Positions 35,722 to 43,818 of a stretch of 64,000 nucleotides of DNA are shown here, piece after piece. The stretch comes from JAFGJQ01 sp964586145 (GTDB taxonomy: Bacteria; Planctomycetota; Phycisphaerae; UBA1845), in contig CAZPHH010000011.1 of assembly GCA_964586145.1 (NCBI GenBank), forward strand, positions 10,412 through 74,411, in the 5' to 3' direction. The translations under genes were made by a program, and so were the position numbers. Within the stretch, counting starts at the first letter, position 1. Every line of letters starts with the position of its first letter. The notes under the pieces are model-generated. The model searched no databases and was not told where the DNA came from. It saw only the letters and a list, made by a program, of their open reading frames with translations.

Positions 35722-36483
35722 GTGCTGACCTTCTCCCTTCAATCCGGATCGAACGGCAACGCCGTCTATGTTGAAGCCGACGGCGCTAAGCTGCTGTTTG
35801 ACGCCGGAATCAGCGGAAGCCAGGCCCGGCTCCGCCTCGCAACGCATGGCCGGAGCATCCGCGACGTAAACGCCCTGATCCTCTCCCACGGCCACGCGGA
35901 CCACGTGAAATGCGCCGGAATCTACCACCGCAAGTTCGGCCTGCCCGTGTACATGACGGCCGGGACGGAACGGAGCTGCCGGCCCTTCCTCGGCCCCGTC
36001 CGATCCGTACATCGCTTTCGGGCGGGCGAAACGCTGACTTTCGGCCGGGCGAAGGTGTACACCCTGCCTACACCCCACGACGCAGCGGATTCCATCGCCT
36101 TTGTGATCGAATGCGACGGCAGAAGACTGGGCATATTCACCGACCTGGGCAACCCGTTCCCCGAACTGTCTCGCGCCCTTGAGTCGTGCGATGCCGCATA
36201 CCTGGAGAGCAACTTCGACCCGCACATGCTCGCCAACGGGTCCTACCCGGTGTGGTTGAAGAATCGAGTGGCCGGTCCCGGCGGGCATCTCTCCAATCGC
36301 CAGGCGGCCGACCTGCTCGCCCGCTGCGGACGACGCCGCCCGCGCTGGGTCGCCCTGGCCCATCTCAGCGAAGAGAACAACCGGCCGGAACTCGCCCTGG
36401 AGGCGAGTCATAGCGCCGTCGGAAAGAGCTATCCGCTGTTTGTTGCGTCCCGGTACGAAGCTTCAGACCCGCACGACGTGTGA
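35722..36483 (+). CDS. MBL-fold metallo-hydrolase (YycJ/WalJ-like)
   Basis: 253 residues, predicted cytosolic. The N-terminus MLTFSLQSGSNGNAVYVEAD and the metal-binding signature LSHGHADHVKCA are typical of the YycJ/WalJ branch of beta-lactamase-fold hydrolases, many of which act on nucleic acids. Further ligands are expected at PTPHDA and GIFTDLGN, and the C-terminal ALAHLSEENNRPE block is also typical. It starts with GTG at 35722 shortly after the divergent glycosyltransferase. The exact substrate is not known from sequence. Confidence 0.87.
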   Translation: MLTFSLQSGSNGNAVYVEADGAKLLFDAGISGSQARLRLATHGRSIRDVNALILSHGHADHVKCAGIYHRKFGLPVYMTAGTERSCRPFLGPVRSVHRFRAGETLTFGRAKVYTLPTPHDAADSIAFVIECDGRRLGIFTDLGNPFPELSRALESCDAAYLESNFDPHMLANGSYPVWLKNRVAGPGGHLSNRQAADLLARCGRRRPRWVALAHLSEENNRPELALEASHSAVGKSYPLFVASRYEASDPHDV

Positions 36484-36577
36484 ACCGGCCGAGCGGCGCA
36501 AGCCCGCCTGGAAGACCCGTGTCGCCCCGCTGATCACATTCTCTCCTCCGCCGCGCCGGAGATGGAACGCCGGCGGA

Positions 36578-36898
36578 TCAGGGACGATCAAACCCCCCGT
36601 CCTCCTCATCCTCCAGGTCGTCCTCTTCCTCCTCATCGTATTCGTATTTCCAGGAATCGGCCTCCTCGGCCTCGTCCATCTCCCGCTCCATGTGGCGAAG
36701 CATCCGCTCCTGCAGCGGCGCCATTCGCTCATACATGCGCACCGTCGCCTGATACGCCTGGACCATCGTGTCCAGCTTGATGAGTTGCCACTTCACCAGG
36801 CACTCCGGCTCCTTGATCGTCGAAAACGGATCACAGGAAAAACCCAGGCTGCCGTCCGGCCGGTGTTCGAAGAACTCACATTCACTGCATTGCATCAT
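36578..36898 (-). CDS. Small acidic protein with N-terminal cysteine cluster
   Basis: 106 residues. The N-terminal 35 residues contain four Cys (CSECEFFEH, FSCDPF, PECLVK), possibly a zinc or Fe-S site. A long amphipathic helix follows (YQATVRMYERMAPLQERMLR), and the last 25 residues are almost entirely Glu/Asp. AGGGGA 8 bases before the ATG supports expression. It is the kind of small conserved protein common in planctomycete genomes. Function unknown; a role as an adaptor or inhibitor is speculation. Confidence 0.7.
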   Translation of the reverse strand: MMQCSECEFFEHRPDGSLGFSCDPFSTIKEPECLVKWQLIKLDTMVQAYQATVRMYERMAPLQERMLRHMEREMDEAEEADSWKYEYDEEEEDDLEDEEDGGFDRP

Positions 36899-36937
36899 AA
36901 TCAGGTCCCCTTTCCCTGGGGGGGGACTGGCGGGCGG

Positions 36938-37474
36938 TCAACCTCCCACCCGCTCCAGAATGGATTCCAGAATCTGACGCTCCAGCACCTTGTCACGCCC
37001 CCGATCCCGCCAGGCCGCGTTCTGCTCGGCCGTCGTGGCACTCTCCTGATCGGCCGGTGTCTCTGACGGAATGTCACTGGCGTACTTATCTCGGGCAAAC
37101 AGCCGCCGCTCCCCAGACTCGAACTGCTGCACGAGCACCTTGCAGTACACCTGAACACCGCCGTCCGATTCCTGCACGCGCACGTCCGCCACACGGCGCA
37201 TCCGCCGCTCGGCCCCCAGTAAGTCGCCGGCCCGACCGGACTGGCCGGCCTCCTGCGTTTCGACCGGCTCCGTTACGATGCGGCCCGCCGACCGGTCCAT
37301 CCGCGCAATGCGGAAGTGCTCGCGCACCGCGTCGATCGCAGCGCTCCAGGCTGCGCCCGTCGAGACCCCGGGCACCTCCCGAACCGCGAAATTCAGGCTC
37401 GTCGCCGCCGGCTCGGCACAGCCCGACGCCAGAAGCACAAAAAGCCCGACGGCAACCATTCCGGCACGTCTCAT
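36938..37474 (-). CDS. Lipoprotein of unknown function
   Basis: 178 residues starting MRRAGMVAVGLFVLLASGC, with the lipobox ASGC. The mature part is soluble (SLNFAVREVPGVSTGAAWSA, then a region with VRVQESDGGVQVYCKVLVQQ) and ends in a Gln/Arg/Glu-rich helix. The pattern of a two-layer alpha/beta lipoprotein fits small envelope proteins, but no family is recognised. It is 39 bases upstream of the small acidic Cys protein on the same strand and so may be co-transcribed with it. Confidence 0.7.
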   Translation of the reverse strand: MRRAGMVAVGLFVLLASGCAEPAATSLNFAVREVPGVSTGAAWSAAIDAVREHFRIARMDRSAGRIVTEPVETQEAGQSGRAGDLLGAERRMRRVADVRVQESDGGVQVYCKVLVQQFESGERRLFARDKYASDIPSETPADQESATTAEQNAAWRDRGRDKVLERQILESILERVGG

Positions 37475-37615
37475 CGCGAATACTCCTTCGGGGCAGAGGC
37501 ACGCATGGTACCCGGCTGCCCCTTGGCTGTCCAAGTCCGCAGGTGGTGGAGCCCACGCTGTTCCCGGGCTATACTGCCCGCGCTGCGGCAACGTCCACCA
37601 AGCCCGAGAACGACC

Positions 37616-38137
37616 ATGAAGAAGTGGCTCGCCATCACGCTGAACGTCATCGCCCCGGGCGCAGGCCTGATCCTGCTGCGGCGGGAGTGGCTCGGCACGC
37701 TGCTGGCCGTCTTCTTCACCGCCCTGGGCACCGCCGGGCTCTGGGGCCTGCTGATCATACCCGCCCAGTTGCCCGCATGGGCGGTGGTCGGCACCCTGAT
37801 CGCGGCCGGGCTGACCTGGCTGTGGGCGCAGTGGCTGCTCGTCCAGAGAACGCGCGAAGCCTGCTCGCCGGCCCTCGCGGAAGAGCTGGAGCGGCTCTGC
37901 CGGCGCGCAGATGAGTGCCTGCAGCAGTCCGACCTCCAGGCCGCCTATCGAACCCTGGTGATCGCCCGATCCCTCAACGACGAAGACGTCGAAGTGACCC
38001 GCCGCTGGGCCGAACTGATGACCCGGATGGGCCGCTTCCGACACGCCCGCCGCGCCTGGCACGCCCTCACGCGGCTCGACCCCCACGGGCCCTATGCCCG
38101 CACCGCGATCGAGGCCCTCAGCCGCCTGCCCGCCTGA
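37616..38137 (+). CDS. Small membrane protein with TPR-like C-terminus
   Basis: 173 residues with two or three hydrophobic helices in the first 80 residues (GLILLRREWLGTLLAVFFTA, WAVVGTLIAAGLTWLWAQWL). A helical soluble part of about 90 residues follows, with a repeat-like pattern (CLQQSDLQAAYRTLVIARSL, RFRHARRAWHALTRLDPHGP) that looks like tetratricopeptide helices. It is divergent from the lipoprotein gene. No specific function can be given. Confidence 0.6.
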   Translation: MKKWLAITLNVIAPGAGLILLRREWLGTLLAVFFTALGTAGLWGLLIIPAQLPAWAVVGTLIAAGLTWLWAQWLLVQRTREACSPALAEELERLCRRADECLQQSDLQAAYRTLVIARSLNDEDVEVTRRWAELMTRMGRFRHARRAWHALTRLDPHGPYARTAIEALSRLPA

Positions 38138-38173
38138 TTCCGGACAGGCCCCGTTCGGGCAGGGGAAGCGAAC

Positions 38174-39049
38174 CTACGCCGAGACCGACAGCGCCACGCC
38201 AAGCTGCCGCGCCGCGGCGTCCGCCGTGTGGTCGATCAGCACGGCAATCGTCATCGGGCCCACGCCGCCGGGCACCGGCGTGATCAGCGACGCCCGCTCG
38301 CGAACCGCCTCAAAATCCACGTCCCCCACGCTGCCCGGATTGTACCCGGCATCCACCACCACCACGCCGGGCTTGACCCAGTCCGCCTGAACAAACCGTG
38401 GCCGGCCCGCCGCCGCAATGACGATGTCCGCCTGGCGCACGATGTCCGGCAGGCATCGGGTCCGGGAATGGCACAGCGTCACCGTGGCGTGCGCGTTGAT
38501 CATCATCGAGGCCATCGGCCGGCCGAGGATCGGACTGCGCCCGATGACAACCGCGTGCGCACCGTCCAGCACCACGCGGTACTCCTGCAGCAGCCGCATG
38601 ATGCCCGCCGGCGTGCATGGAATGAACGCAGGCATCCCCAGAATCACCCGGCCCAACATGGCCGACGACACGCCGTCCACGTCCTTCGCCAGCGGAATCG
38701 CCTCAAAGACCGCCCGCCGGTCGATCGGCCGGGGCACCGGATGCTGCACCAGGATGCCATGCACGGAGTGGTCCGCCCCCAGCCTTTCCACCTGCCCCAC
38801 CACCTCTTCCGTGCCGACCGTGGCCGGCAATTCCACCAGCACCGGACGCACCCCGACGTTCTCGCATCGCTTGTGCTTCATCCGCGTATACGTCACGGAG
38901 GCCGGGTCATCCCCGACCAGCACCGTCGCCAGCGACGGCACCACGCCCGTCGCGGCCAGGATACGCCGCACCTTGTCCGACGCCGCCGCGAGCAGCCGCC
39001 GGGCCGCCTCCCGACCATCCATCAACTTGCAGTCCTCCGCCGTGCTCAT
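38174..39049 (-). CDS. folD: Bifunctional methylenetetrahydrofolate dehydrogenase/cyclohydrolase
   Basis: Makes 10-formyl-THF (the formyl donor used by PurN) from 5,10-methylene-THF. It is 291 residues from the ATG at 39049. Active-site Tyr54 and Lys58 lie in SVTYTRMKHKRCENVG. Other signatures are GILVQHPVPRPI, LAKDVDGVSSAMLGR, VIGRSPILGRPMASM and the C-terminal PVPGGVGPMTIAVL. The Rossmann domain for the nucleotide is intact. The frame is open upstream to 39148, but that extension is not conserved. Confidence 0.95.
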   Translation of the reverse strand: MSTAEDCKLMDGREAARRLLAAASDKVRRILAATGVVPSLATVLVGDDPASVTYTRMKHKRCENVGVRPVLVELPATVGTEEVVGQVERLGADHSVHGILVQHPVPRPIDRRAVFEAIPLAKDVDGVSSAMLGRVILGMPAFIPCTPAGIMRLLQEYRVVLDGAHAVVIGRSPILGRPMASMMINAHATVTLCHSRTRCLPDIVRQADIVIAAAGRPRFVQADWVKPGVVVVDAGYNPGSVGDVDFEAVRERASLITPVPGGVGPMTIAVLIDHTADAAARQLGVALSVSA

Positions 39050-39180
39050 GGCCGCCAGCATAGCGAGGATTGGCTGGAGAAACCAAATTTCGACTTTTGA
39101 CCCAGGGCGAATTTCAGGGTACCCATAGGGCGGCGGCCAATTGTTCAAGCGCGACCGACCGTTGTTCCGATGGCACTCTC

Positions 39181-39603
39181 ATGAACTGGACGCACGTGTC
39201 CCTGCGGGCCAAGGTAATGCTGACGCTGCTGGTGATTCTCCCCTGCCTGGGGGCGCAATGTGAAACCACGCTGTTCGGCCCGATGCTGCAACTCAGCGAC
39301 CTGCTGGCGTTTGACGGCACCGGCCACTGCCGCGACTGGGGCATGGGTGAGATTTTTCACCCGGATCAGGCCTGCTACCGCCGAGAAAACTGCCTGTTCA
39401 ACTGCGCCCAGATCTGCGAAGACCGCGACGGCAACCGCGTCAACAGCCGCGATCTTGTCAGCCCCGTCATCGGCACCAATCGCGACGGCCGCTGTATCTA
39501 CGACACCCCCTGGGATCCCTGGACCGGCTTCACCAGCCACGTGGCCCTCTGGGGCCACACCCTCCTGGACGTCCTGCTCGTTCCCCTCTCCAGCCTCCGA
39601 TGA
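39181..39603 (+). CDS. Small Cys-rich exported protein
   Basis: 140 residues with a signal-like start (basic, then VMLTLLVILPCLGAQC); the Cys after LGAQ may act as a lipobox. The mature part carries a dense Cys cluster (GHCRDWGM, QACYRRENCLFNCAQICEDR) suggestive of disulfides or metal binding. The ribosome site is weak. It stands alone between folD and a noncoding hairpin patch. No family recognised. Confidence 0.55.
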   Translation: MNWTHVSLRAKVMLTLLVILPCLGAQCETTLFGPMLQLSDLLAFDGTGHCRDWGMGEIFHPDQACYRRENCLFNCAQICEDRDGNRVNSRDLVSPVIGTNRDGRCIYDTPWDPWTGFTSHVALWGHTLLDVLLVPLSSLR

Positions 39604-39819
39604 CGGCGATTTGTGAATTGGCTGCCCTCAGCCGACGGGTGCGGCCCGCACCGCGAGTTGACGACCGCCGTGCCACTCCATCACGCCGATTCTCTGCCCT
39701 CTCGTCTCAGAATCCTCTCCCACCCCAACAGGGTCGAGGTGCATAGCCACGGGCAAAGCGGAGAGGGGCGCAGCCCCGCGCAGCGCCGCCCGCAAATCGC
39801 CGCGCGGTCACTCGCTTGG

Positions 39820-39870
39820 CCGAGATTCCTACCTGCCCTGGATGCCGCGTAGCGGTGTCCAGGGTCTCGG
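39820..39870. repeat. Nested inverted repeat (three stacked stems)
   Basis: From outside in: CCGAGA (39820-39825) with TCTCGG (39865-39870); CCCTGGA with TCCAGGG; CCGC with GCGG around GTA. The three stems share one centre, so the transcript of either strand would fold as one branched or bulged hairpin. Confidence 0.6.
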
Positions 39871-39972
39871 CCCCCCCTCCCGCCGCATATGCGCCACTGC
39901 TTCTTGAGCAGCACCCATTCTCCTCCCTCCGCCGCATCCCCCCATCCGAGCCGTAGGCCCGCCCGAGATCAG

Positions 39973-40083
39973 CCCGCCGTTTCAACGGCGGGTCCGTTCC
40001 GGCCCAACCCGACCCCCCGGTCCTGAAGGGACCGGATTCTCCAGCCCCAGGCCCGTTCACGGGCCTTCCCCGCCGCAGGCGGG
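39973..40083. repeat. Array of four REP-like palindromes
   Basis: Four perfect stem-loops in 111 bases: 39973-39992 (CCCGCCGTT/AACGGCGGG), 40017-40035 (CCGGTCC/GGACCGG), 40049-40066 (AGGCCCGT/ACGGGCCT) and 40069-40083 (CCCGCC/GGCGGG). Stems are 6-9 bp and loops 2-5 bases. The spacing is irregular and the stems differ, so it is not a CRISPR array. Confidence 0.65.
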
Positions 40084-40272
40084 CTTGTAGGCCGGACGTT
40101 TACGGCCAGGTTGACCGATCGCCCCGCACACACACCTTTCTTGCCCGGCACCCCGTTTCAGGGCGCGCCGAGATGTCTGTGGGTACGACGCAGGCCGTCA
40201 CGGGCGGGCAACCGCCCTGGGCCGCCCGGCCGTTTGCCAATCCGAACCGGCTCTCCCGGGTCCCATATTCGC

Positions 40273-40671
40273 CTACTGTGCCCTCTCAACCTGCCACCGA
40301 TCGAGCATGTCGACAAGCTCCTTGAAATGCTCTCTACGCTTGTTCTGCACGGTCGGTTGCACTTCCTCGTCAGGCATGTCGTCAACGAGAACATGAATCC
40401 CGCTCGCGACTTCCTGCGCGACTTCCCGAAGGCGCCGCGCAACGCGCCCTGCGATGTTCACGTCTTCTCGAAACAGGCTATCCAAGGATATGCCCTCGGT
40501 GCAAATGGACATTCTCCAATGCCATGATATGGCATCGTCGTCCCGGCGCCCTTGCAGTACGAGGTCGACGAATTGCGCGTAGAGAAAGCTCTTGATCATC
40601 CACGCGTCATCAGCACCGTCTCCAACGCTAATGCAGCATGCCACGGCTAGAATCCGATCCTCATGATCCAC
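40273..40671 (-). CDS. Hypothetical protein with atypical composition
   Basis: 132 residues from a GTG at 40671. The protein has normal amino-acid composition, with hydrophobic and helical stretches (DAWMIKSFLYAQFVDLVLQG, RRLREVAQEVASGIHVLVDD), unlike the shadow frames around it. The DNA is clearly less GC-rich than its neighbours, and the gene abuts the hairpin patch, which fits acquisition by transfer. No motif recognised and no strong ribosome site. Confidence 0.5.
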   Translation of the reverse strand: MDHEDRILAVACCISVGDGADDAWMIKSFLYAQFVDLVLQGRRDDDAISWHWRMSICTEGISLDSLFREDVNIAGRVARRLREVAQEVASGIHVLVDDMPDEEVQPTVQNKRREHFKELVDMLDRWQVERAQ

Positions 40672-40868
40672 TCAGTCTGGCTTCCACCAAGCGTCATCAC
40701 ATGCGCGCTCACGTCGTCGGCAATGTGCGGCGAAAGTCGAAACGGGGACGCAGCTCGTTTTTTCTTCCCGCCGCTTCACCGCCTCGCCCGCCCAGCAGTC
40801 GTCGCCGGTCCCCGTCGGCGCCCATGACTTCGCCGCGCCGGTCGATCGTCGGCCAGACGAAGGTCGCT

Positions 40869-41468
40869 TCAGGCCGTAAGCTTCTTCGCGACGGCGGCGA
40901 CATGACGGCCTTGAAACCGAGCCTGGGCCAGTTCCTTCTCGCTGGGTTGACGCGAGCCGTCCGCGCCAGCAACGGTCGCCGCGCCCCAGGCGGAGCCGCC
41001 CTTCACCTCGCTGACGTCTGCGAGCTCCGGGCAGGCGTACGGCAAGCCGACGTAGATCATGCCGTGATGCATCAGCGTAATGACGAAGCTGATGATGGTG
41101 CTCTCGTTGCCGCCGCCCGTGCCGGTGCTGGTGAACACGCTGCCCACCTTGCCCACCAGGGCGCCCTTGGCCCAAAGCCCGCCCGTCTGGTCGAGAAAGC
41201 TCCGCATCTGCCCGGCCATGTTGCCGAAACGGGTCGGCGTGCCGAAGAGGACGGCGTCGTAGTCGCCCAGCTCCTGCGGCGAGGCCACCGGCGCGGCCTG
41301 GTCGAGCTTTGCGCCCGCCTGCCTGGCCACGTCGAGCGGCATCGTCTCGGGCACGCGCTTCACCGCCACCTCAGCGCCGGCCACCGAGCGTGCGCCCTCC
41401 GCAACGGCGGCGGCCAGGGTCTCGACGTGACCGTACATGGAGTAGTAGAGAACGAGAATCCTGGGCAT
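40869..41468 (-). CDS. wrbA: NAD(P)H:quinone oxidoreductase (WrbA)
   Basis: Flavodoxin-like FMN protein that reduces quinones by two electrons, protecting against redox cycling. It is 199 residues. FMN phosphate loop YYSMYGHVE, PTRFGNMAGQMRSFLDQTGG and the signature STGTGGGNEST are all present, as is the C-terminal ELAQARFQGRHVA. AAGGAAG precedes the ATG by 5-6 bases. It is transcribed leftward between hldE and the low-GC hypothetical gene. Confidence 0.93.
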   Translation of the reverse strand: MPRILVLYYSMYGHVETLAAAVAEGARSVAGAEVAVKRVPETMPLDVARQAGAKLDQAAPVASPQELGDYDAVLFGTPTRFGNMAGQMRSFLDQTGGLWAKGALVGKVGSVFTSTGTGGGNESTIISFVITLMHHGMIYVGLPYACPELADVSEVKGGSAWGAATVAGADGSRQPSEKELAQARFQGRHVAAVAKKLTA

Positions 41469-41663
41469 GGTGGCTTCCTTTCCGTGGGTCTGTGTGATTC
41501 AAGGCCGAAGAGAATCGCCTCCGTCGCCTCCGCGGCGATGAGGGTCCGTTCGCCCGTTCGCGCATCGCCGACCTCTTTCCCGATCCTGAGCGGGATGCGG
41601 CGGCAGCGCCGGCCAGACGTCACCGATCCACGAGCAAGCAAAACGCGGCCCGCCAGAGGCGCG

Positions 41664-43157
41664 CTACGTCTTCGGGTGAGCCGTGGCCAGAATTCGCTGG
41701 ACCAATGCCGTCGTGCTCTGCCCGGGGACCAGGGGCAGCAGCACCACCTTGCCGCCGCGGGCCTCCACGAACTCGCGGCCGACCACGCCCTTCTGCGCCC
41801 AGTCCTCGCCCTTGACCAGCACGTCCGGCTTGACCTGCCGAACGATCCAGTCCGGGTCCGGCTGATCGAACAGCACAACGTAGTCCACGCACTCCAGCGC
41901 CCCGACCACGCGAGCCCGATCCGCCTCGTTGCAGATGGGCCGGCCCGCCGCCTTGTTCAACGCCCGAACGGACGCGTCGCTGTTGAGCCCCACCGCGAGC
42001 AGCGAGCCCAACTCGCGCGCCCGCATCAGAAAGTCCACGTGCCCGGCGTGCATGAGGTCGTAACAGCCGTTCGTGAACACCACGGTCTCCCCCCTACTGC
42101 GGCGCAGCTCCAGTTCCGCGGTCAGCTCGTCCACGCCACGGAGCTTGCCGTTGCGGCGCGTCTCCTCGAGCCGCAACTCGGCCAGCACCTCTTCCCGACG
42201 GATGGGCACGCAGCCGAACTTCTCCACCTCCAGGCCGCCCGCGATGTTGGCCAGCTTCACCGCCTGCCGCAGTTCGCCGCCCGCGGCGACGGCCGCGGCC
42301 AGCATGGCCAGCACGGCATCGCCGGCGCCGGTGTTGTCATACACGCTGCGCGGGCGCGTCGCAATGTGCTCCGCGGCGCCCTCGCGGGGCACCAGGACCG
42401 CCCCGTCCCGATCCAGTGTCACAATGATGGCATTGCAGTCCAACCGGCAGCACAGATCGTGAGCCGCCTCCGTCGCCTGCTCCACGGTCTCGCAGCGCCG
42501 CCCGACGGCCGCCGACAACTCGTTGCGGTTCGGCGTCAGAACGCTGACCCCGCGATAATCGCCGTAGTCCGGGATCAAGGCCGGATCGAGCAGCACGGGC
42601 ACCGCCCGCCGCTTCGCCGCCTCCACCACGGAGGCAATCAGGTCATGGGTGATGATGCCCTTGCGATAGTCTTCGATGCAAACCACGTCCGCCGCGTCCA
42701 CCGCCCGCACCGCCGACTCACAGAGCCGGGCCGCGTCCGCCGGGCAAAGGGCTTCGCGCGACTCCTCGTCCAGCCGCATCAACTGCTGCCGGTGCCGATG
42801 CTGAGCCAGGCCCACCAGCCGCGTCTTGGTCGTGGTCGGCCGGTCGGACACCGCAATGATCCCGTCGTCCCGCACACCCAGGTTCCGCAGCAGGCTGTTC
42901 AACCTCGCCCCGGCCGCGTCGGAGCCGATGACGCCGCAGCAGATCACGTCCAGACCCAGGGCCCGCAGGCAGGCGGCCACGTTCGCGCTGCCGCCGGCCG
43001 CGTCGCTCCGCTCCACCGCCCGCAGCACCGGCACCGGGGCCTCCGGGCTGATGCGCTCCGCATCGCCGTACACATATTGATCGAGGATCAGGTCGCCGAT
43101 GAGCGACACGCGGTGTCCTGGAAATGCCTGGACCAGGGCCGTGAGGTCGTGCGTCAT
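41664..43157 (-). CDS. hldE: Bifunctional heptose-7-phosphate kinase/heptose-1-phosphate adenylyltransferase
   Basis: Two steps of ADP-heptose synthesis for lipopolysaccharide core. It is 497 residues. The PfkB-type kinase domain (about 1-315) has LIGDLILDQYVYGDAERISP and the DNTGAGDAVLA signature. The nucleotidyltransferase domain (about 345-495) has TNGCYDLMHAGHVDFLMRAR, VGLNSDASVRALNK and VKGEDW. Domain order is that of E. coli HldE. Its presence argues for an outer membrane with heptose-containing glycans. The ATG at 43157 has a GGAA-type site; the frame back to 43193 is not conserved. Confidence 0.95.
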   Translation of the reverse strand: MTHDLTALVQAFPGHRVSLIGDLILDQYVYGDAERISPEAPVPVLRAVERSDAAGGSANVAACLRALGLDVICCGVIGSDAAGARLNSLLRNLGVRDDGIIAVSDRPTTTKTRLVGLAQHRHRQQLMRLDEESREALCPADAARLCESAVRAVDAADVVCIEDYRKGIITHDLIASVVEAAKRRAVPVLLDPALIPDYGDYRGVSVLTPNRNELSAAVGRRCETVEQATEAAHDLCCRLDCNAIIVTLDRDGAVLVPREGAAEHIATRPRSVYDNTGAGDAVLAMLAAAVAAGGELRQAVKLANIAGGLEVEKFGCVPIRREEVLAELRLEETRRNGKLRGVDELTAELELRRSRGETVVFTNGCYDLMHAGHVDFLMRARELGSLLAVGLNSDASVRALNKAAGRPICNEADRARVVGALECVDYVVLFDQPDPDWIVRQVKPDVLVKGEDWAQKGVVGREFVEARGGKVVLLPLVPGQSTTALVQRILATAHPKT

Positions 43158-43268
43158 GTTCAAGTTCCGCTTCCGCCGGACATGGGCGACCATGCTAGGC
43201 GCGGCGGGCGGAGGCTGTCAAACAGACCCCATGGCTGCCCGCCGCCTCTCCGGCAGCACGCGGAACGG

Positions 43269-43799
43269 TCAGCGGGTCCTCCCGGACGGGCGAGCGGGAA
43301 TCCGGCCGGCAAACGCCGACACGCCCGCGCGTCGCGAACCCGCAAACGCGGAACCCCGCCCCACGAACGAGCCCTCCGCGTCCGACTCGTCGTCCGGCAG
43401 CGGTCGCGAAACGTAGCCGGGACTCGACGCCAGCCGCACCTCCGCCTCGTACGCCCGGAGGATGCACTGCTCGACCCGGCCGCGGCAGGCCGTGTGCGTG
43501 GGATGGGCGATGTCCGCATACAGCTTTTCCCGGCCACTGGCGTCCGTCCGCACGGGCCGGTCGGGCAGCGCAGCGCCGCACTCGTTGCAGAACCGGGCCC
43601 GCAGGTGGTTCTTCTGGCCGCACCGCACACAGCCTGCAACCAGCCTTCGCGATGGCATCGCGACGAACGGACCGTGTGGACCGTCGATGACTCTCAAGTC
43701 CCGGATGACGAACTCGTTGTCGAGGGTGATGCTGCAGTATGCCCGTAGCCGGTCCCCCACACGGTCGTTGAGCCTGATCTGAACCTCGGAAATTTCCAT
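43269..43799 (-). CDS. spoVG: SpoVG-family regulator with C-terminal zinc ribbon
   Basis: 176 residues. Residues 1-55 are a clear SpoVG domain: MEISEVQIRLNDRVGDRLRA, CSITLDNEFVIRDLRVIDGP and GPFVAMPSRRL, the part that binds nucleic acid in this family. Where normal SpoVG proteins end (about 85-100 residues), this one has a zinc ribbon (CVRCGQKNH...FCNECG) and a long Arg/Ser/Gly-rich tail. It lies 19 bases after ispE, with GAGGGA 5 bases before the ATG; spoVG near ispE is also found in Bacillus. The extra ribbon may add RNA or DNA contacts, which is inference. Confidence 0.88.
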   Translation of the reverse strand: MEISEVQIRLNDRVGDRLRAYCSITLDNEFVIRDLRVIDGPHGPFVAMPSRRLVAGCVRCGQKNHLRARFCNECGAALPDRPVRTDASGREKLYADIAHPTHTACRGRVEQCILRAYEAEVRLASSPGYVSRPLPDDESDAEGSFVGRGSAFAGSRRAGVSAFAGRIPARPSGRTR

Positions 43800-43818
43800 G
43801 TGTCCCTCTGCAGAAAGT

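Larger units (their letters stand above)
39604..40272. other. Noncoding patch rich in perfect hairpins
   Basis: About 670 bases without a credible gene. It is composed largely of short inverted repeats (listed separately) embedded in C- and G-rich linkers, for example an ACCCGACCCCCCGG run. Another hairpin at 40202-40217 pairs GGGCGG and CCGCCC around GCAA. Confidence 0.6.

Noticed and set aside
39973..40083. Possible CRISPR array at the hairpin cluster
   Set aside because: The palindromes differ from each other, spacing is irregular, there are no constant repeats of 24-40 bases and no cas genes.
40638..43748. 1036-residue plus-strand frame
   Set aside because: It crosses wrbA, hldE and spoVG in antisense and shows no protein-like domains.
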